From Bacteroidetes bacterium UBA6661 (lineage in GTDB: Bacteria > Bacteroidota > Bacteroidia > AKYH767-A > OLB10), in NCBI GenBank assembly GCA_002455375.1, contig DKKR01000059.1, positions 39,003 through 56,063 on the forward strand: a stretch of DNA of 17,061 nt, written 5' to 3'. A model generated the notes under the pieces. It saw nothing but the letters and a program-made list of their open reading frames with translations. It did not search any database and was not told where the DNA came from. Shown here piece by piece: positions 6,733 through 15,171 of this stretch (positions are counted from its first letter, which is position 1; each line of letters starts with the position of its first letter). A program made the translations under genes and the position numbers.

Positions 6733-9700
6733 TTAATACGATGGTTTAAATTTAATAATTACTTTTAATCCGTTTCTGTTTTCTACCGTCACTTTCCCGT
6801 CTATCTGATCGCTCAGTACATTCACTAATTGAATACCTAAGGTGTCAGCAGTATCAAAATCTTTCCCTTCAGGTAATCCTTTTCCATTGTCAGCAACACT
6901 TAACAGATAATAGTCATCTTCTTTTTTAAATGTCACCCTAATTACTCCCTCTTCATCTCCAAACGCATGTTTAATAGCATTGCTAACAAGTTCATTAATT
7001 ATCAATCCGCATGGTACTGCTGTATCAATGTCCAAAGATATTTTTTCTGCTTCAATCTGCAAACGTATTTTTTGAGGATTGGCATTTTGCGATTGCATAA
7101 TGGTTTCACAAAGGCGTTTGATATAGTCATCAAAATCAATGCGTGATGTTCCGTCACTCTGATAGAAACGGTCGTGTATCAAAGCCATAGAACGTATTCT
7201 GTCTTGTCCTTCTTTGAGGATTTTGTGTGATGCCTTATCCTGCAAATAAGCACTTTGTAAATTGAACAGGCTTACAATAATCTGCAAATTGTTTTTTACC
7301 CTATGATGTATTTCTTTTAACAGAATATTTTTTTCGTCTAACGATTCACGAATTTGCTGCTCCATCTTTTTGTGCAAGGTGATGTCTGTGTCTATGACCA
7401 CAATATTGCTCAATTCATCTTTGTCGTTAAATACCGGTGTCAGCGTACTGGAAGTCCAGAGTTGTTGTCCATTACGATGCGTAATCTTGGTTTCGTAAAT
7501 AACAGATTTATGTTCTTCCAGGCAGTCTTTAATGATTGTTTTTATATTGTCATTATATGAAAGTTGTGTTAGCTTGCTGCCTTGCTTGCGTATTATTTCA
7601 TCCATAGTATAGCCATGCATACGGGTATAACCTTCATTCACAAATTCTAGATTAAGGTTATGGTCAAAAATCATAACAGCATTGTCTGTTTCACTTGCAA
7701 CTATTGAAAGTTTTGCAAGTTGCATATTGTTTTCTCTAAGCTGATGGGTACGCTCATTGATTTTTTGCCTCAATAGAAGTTGTGCATTACGTAAACTACG
7801 AGTTCTTAACTTCAGAATTACTAAGATGAGAATTATCAATGCAACAAAGTAGATGAAATAAAAAAAGTTAGTACGCCAAACAGGTGATTTAACTTTAAAA
7901 TCATAGGTCAAAGATGGACTCCAGTCATGGCCGTTTGCTGTTGCCTGCACCTGAAATGTGTAATTGCCCGGTGGCAGGTTAGAATAGTTTGCAATATTTA
8001 AGTTGGTGGCAGGTACCCAATAGTCATCAAAGCCGTCAAGTTTCCATCTGTATTGTAATGCATCCGGTGATGCAAAATAAATTCCTGTGAAATGAAAATT
8101 AAGATTGTTATAGCCATAAGGGAAAACCGGATTTACAGGTAAACCGGAAATGCTGTCAATGGCAAAGCCTTGTTCTGACCAGTTTACTTCGCGCATATAA
8201 GCTTTAATGGATTGCAGCAATACTACGGGAGCAGTACTTTTACTATACCCTGAGTTTGGATTGTATCGAACAGCACCGTTAACAGTAGCAAACCAAAGAA
8301 AGCCATCTTTATCGTAGGTGGCTGCATTGGTTTCAACACCATAAAACCCATTGCTTTTATCAAAATGGATGATGTTTGTGAAATCTCTTTTCAGATAAGT
8401 GTTCCAGTCAATTCTGTCAATGCCTAATGGTGTGCCCATCCACAGATAATTATTATCGCTTGCAACAGTTAAAATTCTGTTATTGAACAAACCGTTACCA
8501 ACATCAAGATGTCTGAGGGCAGTTGTACCCTTCTTTTTTGAAAAAATATAAACACCAAAATCAAAAGTTGAAAAGATAATATTCTCTTCTGAATCCTGTG
8601 TGATAGAAGTGATTGGTGTTTTATTGAGATTCAATTTGTCGTTGAGTGAAACTGCTGTTTCATTATGCATAAAATATATACCTTGCAGTGTGCCAACCCA
8701 AACTAAACCTTGTCTGTCCTGAAATAAATAACGAATGTTATCATTTTGCAAACCGTTGAGTTTATTTAAAACTCTCAAGCTGTTGTTCTTATAAATATAA
8801 ATGCCACGGTCGGTGCCAAACCATATACTTCCGTTGCGATGTGTCATAACAGCATAAATAATTTTGTTGTTAAGCAAATCGAATGGAAAGGAAATTTTAG
8901 ATAAGTCAGCAGATACCAAAGCAGGACCGTTAGAAGTTCCAAACCAAAAATTTTGTTCTACATCCTGAGCAATGCTCCAGATGGTAGCATGAGCAAGAGT
9001 GCTTTCGAAAGGAGGTGTATATACCGTATTGCCATGAATGTAATTCAATCCGCCATTTACAATTCCAAACCAAATTCTGTTTAATTGATCTGTATATGCA
9101 GTAAGTAGTCTGTTGTCATTAAATCCGTTTTCTGTTGTATAGGTGATGAAGCGTCCACCTGAATAACGACACAGTCCACGAGGTGTTCCAATCCAAATGT
9201 TGCCTTCATTATCTTCTTTCATGCACAAAATGTTGTTGTCTGTAAGACCTTCATCTTTTGTCAGTGTAAAAAAACGACCATGGTCTATAAGACACATTCC
9301 ATTACCATAGGTGCTAAACCATTTATTCTTTTTATAATCTTCAAGGATGGCAGTAACTTTTTTAACGGAAACACCTTTGCTGATATCAAATGAGCTGAAC
9401 TTTCCATTTTGAAAAACGCTGATACCATCATTGGTTCCTGCCCAAATACTACCATCATCCAATTCAGAAATTTGATAAATAATATTTCCTGTAAGTCCTT
9501 CGTTAATGGTAAAGTTTGTAAATTGTTTACCATCGTACTTCGACAAGCCGTTGGTAGTTCCTATCCAAATATTACCTTTACTGTCAGCAAGCAGGCAAGT
9601 AACTTCATTACTCACCAAGCCTTTCAAAATAGTGTAACTTAAAAATCGGGATCCGTCAAAACTGTTCAATCCCTCTGACGTGCCAATCCAATAACGACCC

Positions 9701-10131
9701 GTTTTATCTTGTGTAATAGCTGTTGTGTTATTGCTGAGTAGTCCATTGTCTATGGTATAGAATTTTTTTCTGATACCATTAAAGACACCAATGCCGCCAC
9801 GTGTAATTGCCATCCACAGATTTCCTTTACTGTCTTCGTAAAATGCTTTTACAGGATTGAATGATGCCGGATTGTCTTGTTCAAAGCGATAAAAATTTGT
9901 GCCATCAAACCAACAGGCACCGTTCATGGTTCCTATCCATAGCTTACCTGTTTTATCCTGATGAACGGCATTGACCTGATTGCTGGGCATTCCATTGACA
10001 ATGGTGTAAGTGGTGAAGTTATAATGCTGACCATGCACCATTGAACTGAAAAGCATCAACAGTACAATTATGAATAAAGGTATTTGAATAATACTTTTAT
10101 TTTTTTTTGTCAGACCTATTTTAACACTCAC
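6733..10131 (-). CDS. Two-component propeller sensor kinase (Reg_prop, Y_Y_Y, PAS, HisKA_2)
   Basis: This is a 1132-residue membrane sensor. The signal peptide (about 12-34, cleavage near 'VHG/Q') exports a region with about 14 Reg_prop blades (about 40-625). Most contain 'WIGT..G' or 'WFGT..G' motifs, the first at Trp65, which fits two seven-bladed propellers. A Y_Y_Y domain (about 675-745; 'LQYRWKLDGFDDYWVPA') and one membrane segment (about 755-775) follow. In the cytoplasm come a PAS domain (about 805-925), a HisKA_2 dimerisation box 'EIHHRVKNNLQI' with His942/His943, and a HATPase domain with 'INELVSNAIKHAF' and 'VADNGKGLPEG'. His943, before the Arg, is the expected phosphate acceptor. 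The usual Bacteroidota hybrid kinase ends with its own REC and AraC domains. Here these are absent and the regulator is a separate gene 11 bp downstream. The ligand is unknown. No exact TAnnTTTG site was found in the 43 bp upstream. Confidence 0.93.
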   Translation of the reverse strand: MSVKIGLTKKNKSIIQIPLFIIVLLMLFSSMVHGQHYNFTTYTIVNGMPSNQVNAVHQDKTGKLWIGTMNGACWFDGTNFYRFEQDNPASFNPVKAFYEDSKGNLWMAITRGGIGVFNGIRKKFYTIDNGLLSNNTTAITQDKTGRYWIGTSEGLNSFDGSRFLSYTILKGLVSNEVTCLLADSKGNIWIGTTNGLSKYDGKQFTNFTINEGLTGNIIYQISELDDGSIWAGTNDGISVFQNGKFSSFDISKGVSVKKVTAILEDYKKNKWFSTYGNGMCLIDHGRFFTLTKDEGLTDNNILCMKEDNEGNIWIGTPRGLCRYSGGRFITYTTENGFNDNRLLTAYTDQLNRIWFGIVNGGLNYIHGNTVYTPPFESTLAHATIWSIAQDVEQNFWFGTSNGPALVSADLSKISFPFDLLNNKIIYAVMTHRNGSIWFGTDRGIYIYKNNSLRVLNKLNGLQNDNIRYLFQDRQGLVWVGTLQGIYFMHNETAVSLNDKLNLNKTPITSITQDSEENIIFSTFDFGVYIFSKKKGTTALRHLDVGNGLFNNRILTVASDNNYLWMGTPLGIDRIDWNTYLKRDFTNIIHFDKSNGFYGVETNAATYDKDGFLWFATVNGAVRYNPNSGYSKSTAPVVLLQSIKAYMREVNWSEQGFAIDSISGLPVNPVFPYGYNNLNFHFTGIYFASPDALQYRWKLDGFDDYWVPATNLNIANYSNLPPGNYTFQVQATANGHDWSPSLTYDFKVKSPVWRTNFFYFIYFVALIILILVILKLRTRSLRNAQLLLRQKINERTHQLRENNMQLAKLSIVASETDNAVMIFDHNLNLEFVNEGYTRMHGYTMDEIIRKQGSKLTQLSYNDNIKTIIKDCLEEHKSVIYETKITHRNGQQLWTSSTLTPVFNDKDELSNIVVIDTDITLHKKMEQQIRESLDEKNILLKEIHHRVKNNLQIIVSLFNLQSAYLQDKASHKILKEGQDRIRSMALIHDRFYQSDGTSRIDFDDYIKRLCETIMQSQNANPQKIRLQIEAEKISLDIDTAVPCGLIINELVSNAIKHAFGDEEGVIRVTFKKEDDYYLLSVADNGKGLPEGKDFDTADTLGIQLVNVLSDQIDGKVTVENRNGLKVIIKFKPSY

Positions 10132-10174
10132 TTGAATTTATAATTTTTAGCCTACTGTTTGGAATAATATAGAT

Positions 10175-11170
10175 TTAATTCAAAAGATAATCTTCAGGCT
10201 TCAGCCAATCAAAACCGTTTTCTGCTATATGTTTCATTCTGTTAAAGTAATTTAACTGTGCATGATTGAGTTTTGTTACATCCCATGCTTTAAATAGATA
10301 GGCATAGACAAAAATTCCTCTTAAGTGCAGTAATTCCGGCATCAATTTAAGTTGTTCGGGGTTAAAACGATTGTGTTTTTGATAGCCTTTCATGAAACTA
10401 TCCATAAAATAACGAGCCCAGCCTCTGCGGTTAAAATCATTTACACCATTGTAGTTCATTGCAAAAAACAAGGGACAGGCTATATCGTTTACAAACCAGG
10501 TGTAGCAAGCATCTTCACAGTCAAATAGTGTCAGTCGCCCCTTGTCTTCCATAAAATTTCCTCTGTGAATATCGTTATGCACCACGCCAAATGAATCTGA
10601 TGTGGAAGGCAATTGTTTAACTACAGAAAGTAATTGCTTCCAATATTCCCGTACTTTTAAATCTGATTCAGGCAAATAGGTTTCTGCCATCTGATTTGAT
10701 TTTTCAGGCCAGATAGTTCTTTTTTTTATTGTTTCAGGAGGCGAATATGTTTTTGAACACTTATGTATCATCCCGGTAATTCTTCCCATTTGTCCAATGG
10801 TGTTGCTGTTCCAGTTTTTTTCACCTAATTCAACACCCGGTGCTGCGGTAAAATTCACTACACTGAAATAAGAATCGCCTGAAGTTACTTTTTCGCAGAG
10901 ATTATTATTTGCCGAAGGCAATGGGTTTGATACAGGAATTTTATTTTCATGTAAAAAGTTTATCCAGTAAATCTCTGAGTTTACGGTATCAAAACACTGA
11001 TGTGAAGAATGTGTAAGTCGGAGAATAAATTCTTTATCGCCTTCACGGAAACGATAAATGATGTTTACATTATCACGAAGTAATGTGAGGTCAGAAAACT
11101 TAATGTTATAAAGCCTGGCAGCTTCAGAAACAACCTCTTTTGAGAATGCTGCACGTACAAATTCGTTCAT
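10175..11170 (-). CDS. APH/choline-kinase-fold phosphotransferase
   Basis: This 331-residue cytoplasmic enzyme has the aminoglycoside-phosphotransferase fold (PF01636 type). The N-lobe contains the nucleotide loop ('LLRDNVNIIYRF', 31-41), a strand with 'EFILRLTH' and the helix 'SEIYWINFL' (65-73). The C-lobe carries the catalytic loop 'HNDIHRGNF' with Asp200 and Asn205, and the metal-binding 'LFDCEDA' with Asp217. The family transfers phosphate from ATP to small hydroxyl-bearing molecules such as choline, homoserine, fructosamine or sugars. The substrate cannot be read here. The gene begins only 3 bp after the stop of the glycosyltransferase gene, so the two are translationally close and may act on related glycan or sugar substrates. 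Antibiotic resistance is unlikely, because nothing mobile surrounds it and this fold is common in housekeeping kinases. The propeller sensor gene begins 43 bp downstream. Confidence 0.88.
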   Translation of the reverse strand: MNEFVRAAFSKEVVSEAARLYNIKFSDLTLLRDNVNIIYRFREGDKEFILRLTHSSHQCFDTVNSEIYWINFLHENKIPVSNPLPSANNNLCEKVTSGDSYFSVVNFTAAPGVELGEKNWNSNTIGQMGRITGMIHKCSKTYSPPETIKKRTIWPEKSNQMAETYLPESDLKVREYWKQLLSVVKQLPSTSDSFGVVHNDIHRGNFMEDKGRLTLFDCEDACYTWFVNDIACPLFFAMNYNGVNDFNRRGWARYFMDSFMKGYQKHNRFNPEQLKLMPELLHLRGIFVYAYLFKAWDVTKLNHAQLNYFNRMKHIAENGFDWLKPEDYLLN

Positions 11171-11173
11171 TTA

Positions 11174-12358
11174 TTAATGGTTGACAATGGTGTTGTAGAG
11201 TTGTTGAAGTTGTAGTGCGCAGGGTTTAATATCAAAATTTTCAATTACATGTTGTCTTGCAGCGGTTGCAAATTGCTGATATGTGTTGTTGTTCATATTG
11301 TAAAAAGTGCGGATAGAACCGGATAAAGCATCAGCATCTTTTTCAGGAGTAAGAAGTCCTGTTTTGCCATGTATAACCTCTTCGGGAATGTCGCAGTGTG
11401 TGGTTGAAATAACAGGCATGCCGGTACACTGTGCATCGAGCAAAACAATAGGTGCGCCACCTTCGCAGTCACGCGTATCAGAATAGCAACTTGGATGAAT
11501 AAATACATGATACTTTCCGAAGAATTCGTAAAGCTTCGTAAATTCAATAAAGCCAATAAAGCGTACTTTATGCTCAATGTTATGTTGTTTTACCAACGCT
11601 TCAAGATTGCCTTTAATATTCTCCAATTCATTGCCAACAAAGGTCAGCGTCATATTCGGGCAGTCGTTTAATGCCTGAATAAAAGCCTGAAGCGAATAAA
11701 TATGTCCTTTTTTCTGACTGTAGTTTGACAGTTGCAGCAGATGCAGTTCACCTTCATTCTTGGTTCTTGCTACCGCAGGAATTTTAGAGGTCTCCACACC
11801 AAGGTGCACAATATGAACTTTTGCAGGGTCGCAGCCCTGATTAATTAAGATAGAAGCACCAAAAGCACCTTCGCAAACAAAGCCATCAGCCTGTTCATAC
11901 AAAGACTGATAGCGCTTTTTCCATTCCTGAAAACGGAACGGTAAGCTTTCATAATCAAAGCCGTAAAAAGAGACAAAATAGGGAAGACCCGTAATTTTTT
12001 TAAGTTCAAGGTATTGCCATCCCATATTGGCAAAGTGTGTGTGAATGATTTCAATGCCATTTTCTCTCGCCCATTTGCCGATATAGTCAAAATAGTATTT
12101 GTTTTTTCGGAGAATGGAAATACGATTGATGATTTTCGAGAAAATATTTTTGGCTTGATCGCGCCCTTCAAGCAATTCCGGACTAACATACTCGGGCATG
12201 GGCAATAAGTTTATTTTCTGTGTAACGAATTGCTCATTGTAATAGCGATAGGCTGCAACATTCACCTCTGTATCAGGAAGATTATTCAGCATCCTGAACA
12301 CCCAGTTCTGTGCATTAGGCAAATAACTTTCAAAAAGTTGCAGTGTTTTTACTGCCAT
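11174..12358 (-). CDS. GT-B glycosyltransferase, family 4-like
   Basis: This 394-residue protein transfers a sugar from an activated donor, most likely at the inner face of the membrane in surface polysaccharide or glycolipid synthesis. The N-terminal acceptor domain contains 'EIIHTHFANMGW' (103-114) and 'VSFYGFDYESLP' (129-140), typical of WcaL/AmsK-like enzymes. The C-terminal donor domain starts near 'LLQLSNYSQKKGH' (207-219), where Lys216/Lys217 fit the phosphate-binding basic position. It continues through 'FIHPSCYSDTRDCEGGAPI' and 'LLDAQCTGMPVISTTHCDIP'. Glu299 is the first acidic residue of the donor motif. The second is Asp308 where Glu is more usual, a conservative change. No membrane segment or signal is seen. 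The APH-fold kinase follows after 3 bp. No polysaccharide gene cluster surrounds it, so the sugar and acceptor remain unknown. No clear promoter was found in the 143 bp upstream. Confidence 0.9.
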   Translation of the reverse strand: MAVKTLQLFESYLPNAQNWVFRMLNNLPDTEVNVAAYRYYNEQFVTQKINLLPMPEYVSPELLEGRDQAKNIFSKIINRISILRKNKYYFDYIGKWARENGIEIIHTHFANMGWQYLELKKITGLPYFVSFYGFDYESLPFRFQEWKKRYQSLYEQADGFVCEGAFGASILINQGCDPAKVHIVHLGVETSKIPAVARTKNEGELHLLQLSNYSQKKGHIYSLQAFIQALNDCPNMTLTFVGNELENIKGNLEALVKQHNIEHKVRFIGFIEFTKLYEFFGKYHVFIHPSCYSDTRDCEGGAPIVLLDAQCTGMPVISTTHCDIPEEVIHGKTGLLTPEKDADALSGSIRTFYNMNNNTYQQFATAARQHVIENFDIKPCALQLQQLYNTIVNH

Positions 12359-12474
12359 GAAATATCAAGTTTTTATTTTACGCTAAATACGACATTTCCA
12401 TTTGTAATTTACATGGTTTTCATAAATCTTTATTAAAAACTTACTGTTGAAACCGGAATGGAAAAGTAAATGAT

Positions 12475-12482
12475 TAAATTTG
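12475..12482 (+). promoter_or_regulatory. Possible -7 promoter element for dnaX
   Basis: TAAATTTG matches TAnnTTTG exactly and ends 19 bp before the dnaX ATG, which would give a leader of about 12-15 nt. The nearest upstream TTG (12447-12449) is 25 bp away, longer than usual, so only the -7 element is supported. Confidence 0.4.
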
Positions 12483-12501
12483 CTAAGAATTTAGAATCAT
12501 T

Positions 12502-14247
12502 ATGAGCAATTTTGTTGTTTCAGCACGCAAATACAGACCTTCATCCTTCGACACTGTAGTAGGGCAAGGGCATATTACCATAACCCTAAAGAATGCAATA
12601 AAAAGTAATCATCTTGCTCAGGCATTTTTGTTTTGTGGGCCAAGAGGAGTAGGTAAAACAACTTGTGCGAGAATCCTTGCAAAGACCATTAATTGCAGCA
12701 ACATCACTGCTGACACAGAAGCATGTAATAATTGTGAATCATGTGTTTCGTTTAATAACGGACAGTCGCTCAACATTTTTGAATTAGATGCAGCCAGTAA
12801 TAACTCAGTAGAGGATATCCGCAGTTTAGTAGATCAGGTACGTTTTGCACCTGCAAGCGGGCATTATAAAATTTATATTATTGATGAGGTTCACATGCTT
12901 TCCTCTGGTGCATTTAATGCTTTCCTGAAAACATTGGAAGAGCCGCCACCTTATGCTATTTTTATTTTAGCAACAACAGAGAAACATAAAATTATTCCAA
13001 CTATTTTATCACGTTGTCAGATTTTTGATTTCAACCGTATAAAGGTTGAAGATATTTCAAAACACCTGCAGCAAATTGCTAAGAAAGAAAATATTGAAGC
13101 CGACCCCGAAGCTTTGCACATTATTGCACAGAAAGCCGAAGGTGCATTGCGTGATGCATTGTCTATTTTCGATCAGATGGTTACTTTTTCGGGCAATAAG
13201 GTAACCTATAAAGATGTCATCAATAACCTTAACGTTCTCGATTATGAATATTATTTCCGCATAACCGATCAGATTTTACCGGGAAATATTTCATCTGTAT
13301 TGTTAACTTTTAATGAGTTGTTGAACGAAGGTTTTGACGGTCATCATTTTATTGCCGGGCTGTCAGGGCATTTTCGTGATTTGATGGTTGCCAAGGATGA
13401 AATTACATTGCAGTTGTTAGAAGTAACAGAAGCAGTTCGCGAAAAATATAAAGTTCAAAGCAAGGCTGTTGAGTTATCTGTCTTACTAAAACTGATAGAT
13501 ATTTGTAATTCATGTGATTTATCATACAAGAGTGTCCGCAATCAGAGGCTGCATGTAGAAATTGCACTGATGAAAATGTGTGCCTTGTCAGGAAAACTTA
13601 CGGTGAATGAAAATGCAATGGCAGCAAAACCTGTAGTAGTAGAAAAAGTTGCTGTTGAGAAAACTACTGTTGCAACACCTGTAGCACAGATGTCAAAAAA
13701 TGTATCTGCTATAGCTTCGGCCAGTCAGGAGAGTGCAAAACCGGAAATAGCAAAGGCAACTACAGCAACAAAAGCTGAAGAGCCTCTTGCCACAATTTCT
13801 TTATCAGGACTTAATGCTAAACAAGCAGCACCTGATAAAACAGAATCTACAGATGTAAAATCTGAAAAAAAAAATGACAGGCCAGTAGTAATTGAAGAGC
13901 TTAATAGGATATGGACTTTGTATGCAGCATTGCAGGACAACAATGGCCATACCAACCTTTCAAAGGCATTGCTTAGAACAGAGCCTGTAGTGATTAATGG
14001 TACAGAAATACATGTTACTGTTGACAACCAAGTACTCCGTGACAATTTGTTGTCGTTGAAAAGTGAATTTCTTGAATATTTCAAAAGAGAATTGCAGAAC
14101 GATTTTCTGACTTTGGAAGTTCGTGTTGAAGTATCAGAGAAAGTGCTTGATAAACCCTATACTGCAAGAGAAAAATTTAAGAAAATGGCAGAGAAAAATC
14201 CGGAACTTGAAAATTTCAGAAAGCAATTTGACCTTAATTTTGATTAG
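12502..14247 (+). CDS. dnaX: DNA polymerase III subunit gamma/tau
   Basis: This is the clamp-loader ATPase of the replisome, 581 residues. Domain I shows Walker A 'GPRGVGKT' (46-53), four zinc-binding cysteines (65, 75, 78, 81), Walker B 'IIDEVHML' (Asp128, Glu129), sensor 1 'LATTE' (156-160) and the 'SRC' arginine finger (Arg171). Domains II and III run to about residue 370. A Lys/Ala/Thr/Val-rich linker (about 371-453) joins a C-terminal domain (about 460-581) of the tau type. The start is fixed by the conserved 'SARKYRPSSFDTVVGQ' directly after the ATG. A run of ten A residues lies at 13865-13874, exactly where the linker meets the C-terminal domain. A one-base slip there would end the protein near residue 458-460, a gamma-like length (separate entry). 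The flavin reductase-like gene follows after 39 bp. Confidence 0.97.
   Translation: MSNFVVSARKYRPSSFDTVVGQGHITITLKNAIKSNHLAQAFLFCGPRGVGKTTCARILAKTINCSNITADTEACNNCESCVSFNNGQSLNIFELDAASNNSVEDIRSLVDQVRFAPASGHYKIYIIDEVHMLSSGAFNAFLKTLEEPPPYAIFILATTEKHKIIPTILSRCQIFDFNRIKVEDISKHLQQIAKKENIEADPEALHIIAQKAEGALRDALSIFDQMVTFSGNKVTYKDVINNLNVLDYEYYFRITDQILPGNISSVLLTFNELLNEGFDGHHFIAGLSGHFRDLMVAKDEITLQLLEVTEAVREKYKVQSKAVELSVLLKLIDICNSCDLSYKSVRNQRLHVEIALMKMCALSGKLTVNENAMAAKPVVVEKVAVEKTTVATPVAQMSKNVSAIASASQESAKPEIAKATTATKAEEPLATISLSGLNAKQAAPDKTESTDVKSEKKNDRPVVIEELNRIWTLYAALQDNNGHTNLSKALLRTEPVVINGTEIHVTVDNQVLRDNLLSLKSEFLEYFKRELQNDFLTLEVRVEVSEKVLDKPYTAREKFKKMAEKNPELENFRKQFDLNFD
13865..13874 (+). promoter_or_regulatory. 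A10 slippery tract inside dnaX (candidate programmed slippage site)
   Basis: The frame reads GAA AAA AAA AAT (Glu455-Lys-Lys-Asn458). One extra A in the mRNA, or a -1 ribosomal slip, gives a third AAA and then TGA at 13875-13877, a 458-residue product. Loss of one A gives ATG ACA GGC CAG and then TAG at 13886-13888. Thermus dnaX is known to make gamma by transcriptional slippage on an A9 run, and E. coli by -1 frameshifting on A AAA AAG. No strong stimulatory hairpin or Shine-Dalgarno-like element is visible nearby, which favours transcriptional slippage here. Confidence 0.5.
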
Positions 14248-14286
14248 TCAACAATAAATTTCAGTGTTCTTTTATAGAGGTAAATA

Positions 14287-15171
14287 ATGATAATAGATCC
14301 CACGCAAGTTAAAACAGGTGAGTTTCATGCAATGATGCTTAGTGCTGTTGCACCACGCCCCATTGCCTTTGCCAGTACGGTTGATAAAAATGGTAAACCA
14401 AACCTGAGTCCTTTTAGTTTTTATAATGCCTTTGGCAGCAAGCCGCCAATCCTTGTTTTCAGCCCTGCGCGCAGAGTGCGAGACAATACGACAAAACACA
14501 CCTTGCAGAATGTTTTTGAAACACGTGAAGTAGTTATTGGTGCTGTAAATTATAATTTAGTACATCAGGCATCATTAGCAAGCTGCGAATATCCTGAAGA
14601 TGTGAATGAATTTGAAAAAGCAGGATTCACTGCTGTTAAAGCAGAGAAGGTAAAACCTTTTCTGATAAAAGAATCGCCAGTAAATTTTGAATGTAAAGTT
14701 TTAGATGTTATTGAAACCGGAAAGTTAGGAGGAGCAGCTAACTTAATAATTTGCGAAATATTACTGATGCATGTTCATGACGACATATTGAATGAAAGCG
14801 GAAAGATTGACCCGAATAAGATAGACCTGGTAGCACGTATGGGAGGTGATTATTATTGCAGGGCATCCGGTAGCGCAGTATTTGCAGTCCCAAAACCAAA
14901 TCATAAATTGGGTTTAGGTTTCGATAAGATACCTGATGCAATAAGATTAAGCGAAGTGCTAACGGGCAACGACTTGGCGCAGTTAGCAAATGAGGAAGCA
15001 ATACCCGGAGCAGAAGAGATACGTCAGTTCAATATATCTGATGGTATGAAAAAGTTCAACGAGGCAATTGCTGCTGACCCTTCAAATGCAAAGCTTGCCA
15101 AACACCTTGCAGCACGCAAATTGATACATGCCGGAAAAATTAAAGAAGCCTGGATGTTGTTATTGGCATGA
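14287..15171 (+). CDS. Flavin reductase-like (FMN-binding split-barrel) protein with C-terminal extension
   Basis: Residues 1 to about 205 match the flavoredoxin/flavin reductase family, which binds FMN in a split barrel and reduces flavin or uses it as a prosthetic group. The hallmark is 'SAVAPRPIAFAST' (19-31) followed by 'NGKPNLSPFSFYNAF' (35-49) and 'PPILVFSPARR'. Further landmarks are 'ETREVVIGAV' and 'SPVNFECKVLDVIETG'. The family is usually near 200 residues and this protein has 294. The extra 75-90 residues include a helical 'GMKKFNEAIAADPSNAKLAK' and 'LIHAGKIKEAWMLLLA', which resembles a single TPR-like hairpin. The substrate is unknown. The gene lies 39 bp after dnaX and may share its transcript. 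GAGG at 14277-14280, 6 bp before the ATG, is one of the few Shine-Dalgarno-like sites here. No frameshift is evident. Confidence 0.88.
   Translation: MIIDPTQVKTGEFHAMMLSAVAPRPIAFASTVDKNGKPNLSPFSFYNAFGSKPPILVFSPARRVRDNTTKHTLQNVFETREVVIGAVNYNLVHQASLASCEYPEDVNEFEKAGFTAVKAEKVKPFLIKESPVNFECKVLDVIETGKLGGAANLIICEILLMHVHDDILNESGKIDPNKIDLVARMGGDYYCRASGSAVFAVPKPNHKLGLGFDKIPDAIRLSEVLTGNDLAQLANEEAIPGAEEIRQFNISDGMKKFNEAIAADPSNAKLAKHLAARKLIHAGKIKEAWMLLLA

Noticed and set aside
10132..10174. Promoter for the propeller sensor between it and the kinase gene upstream
   Set aside because: Only an imperfect element, minus-strand TATCTTTT at 10189-10182 (just inside the upstream gene), could be found, so independent transcription is left open.
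10175..11170. APH-fold gene as an antibiotic resistance determinant
   Set aside because: The fold is shared by many housekeeping kinases, the neighbours are chromosomal, and nothing mobile or recently acquired is visible.
13725..14084. Minus-strand 119-residue frame inside dnaX
   Set aside because: It lies wholly opposite the linker and C-terminal domain of dnaX and is explained by the low-complexity composition there.
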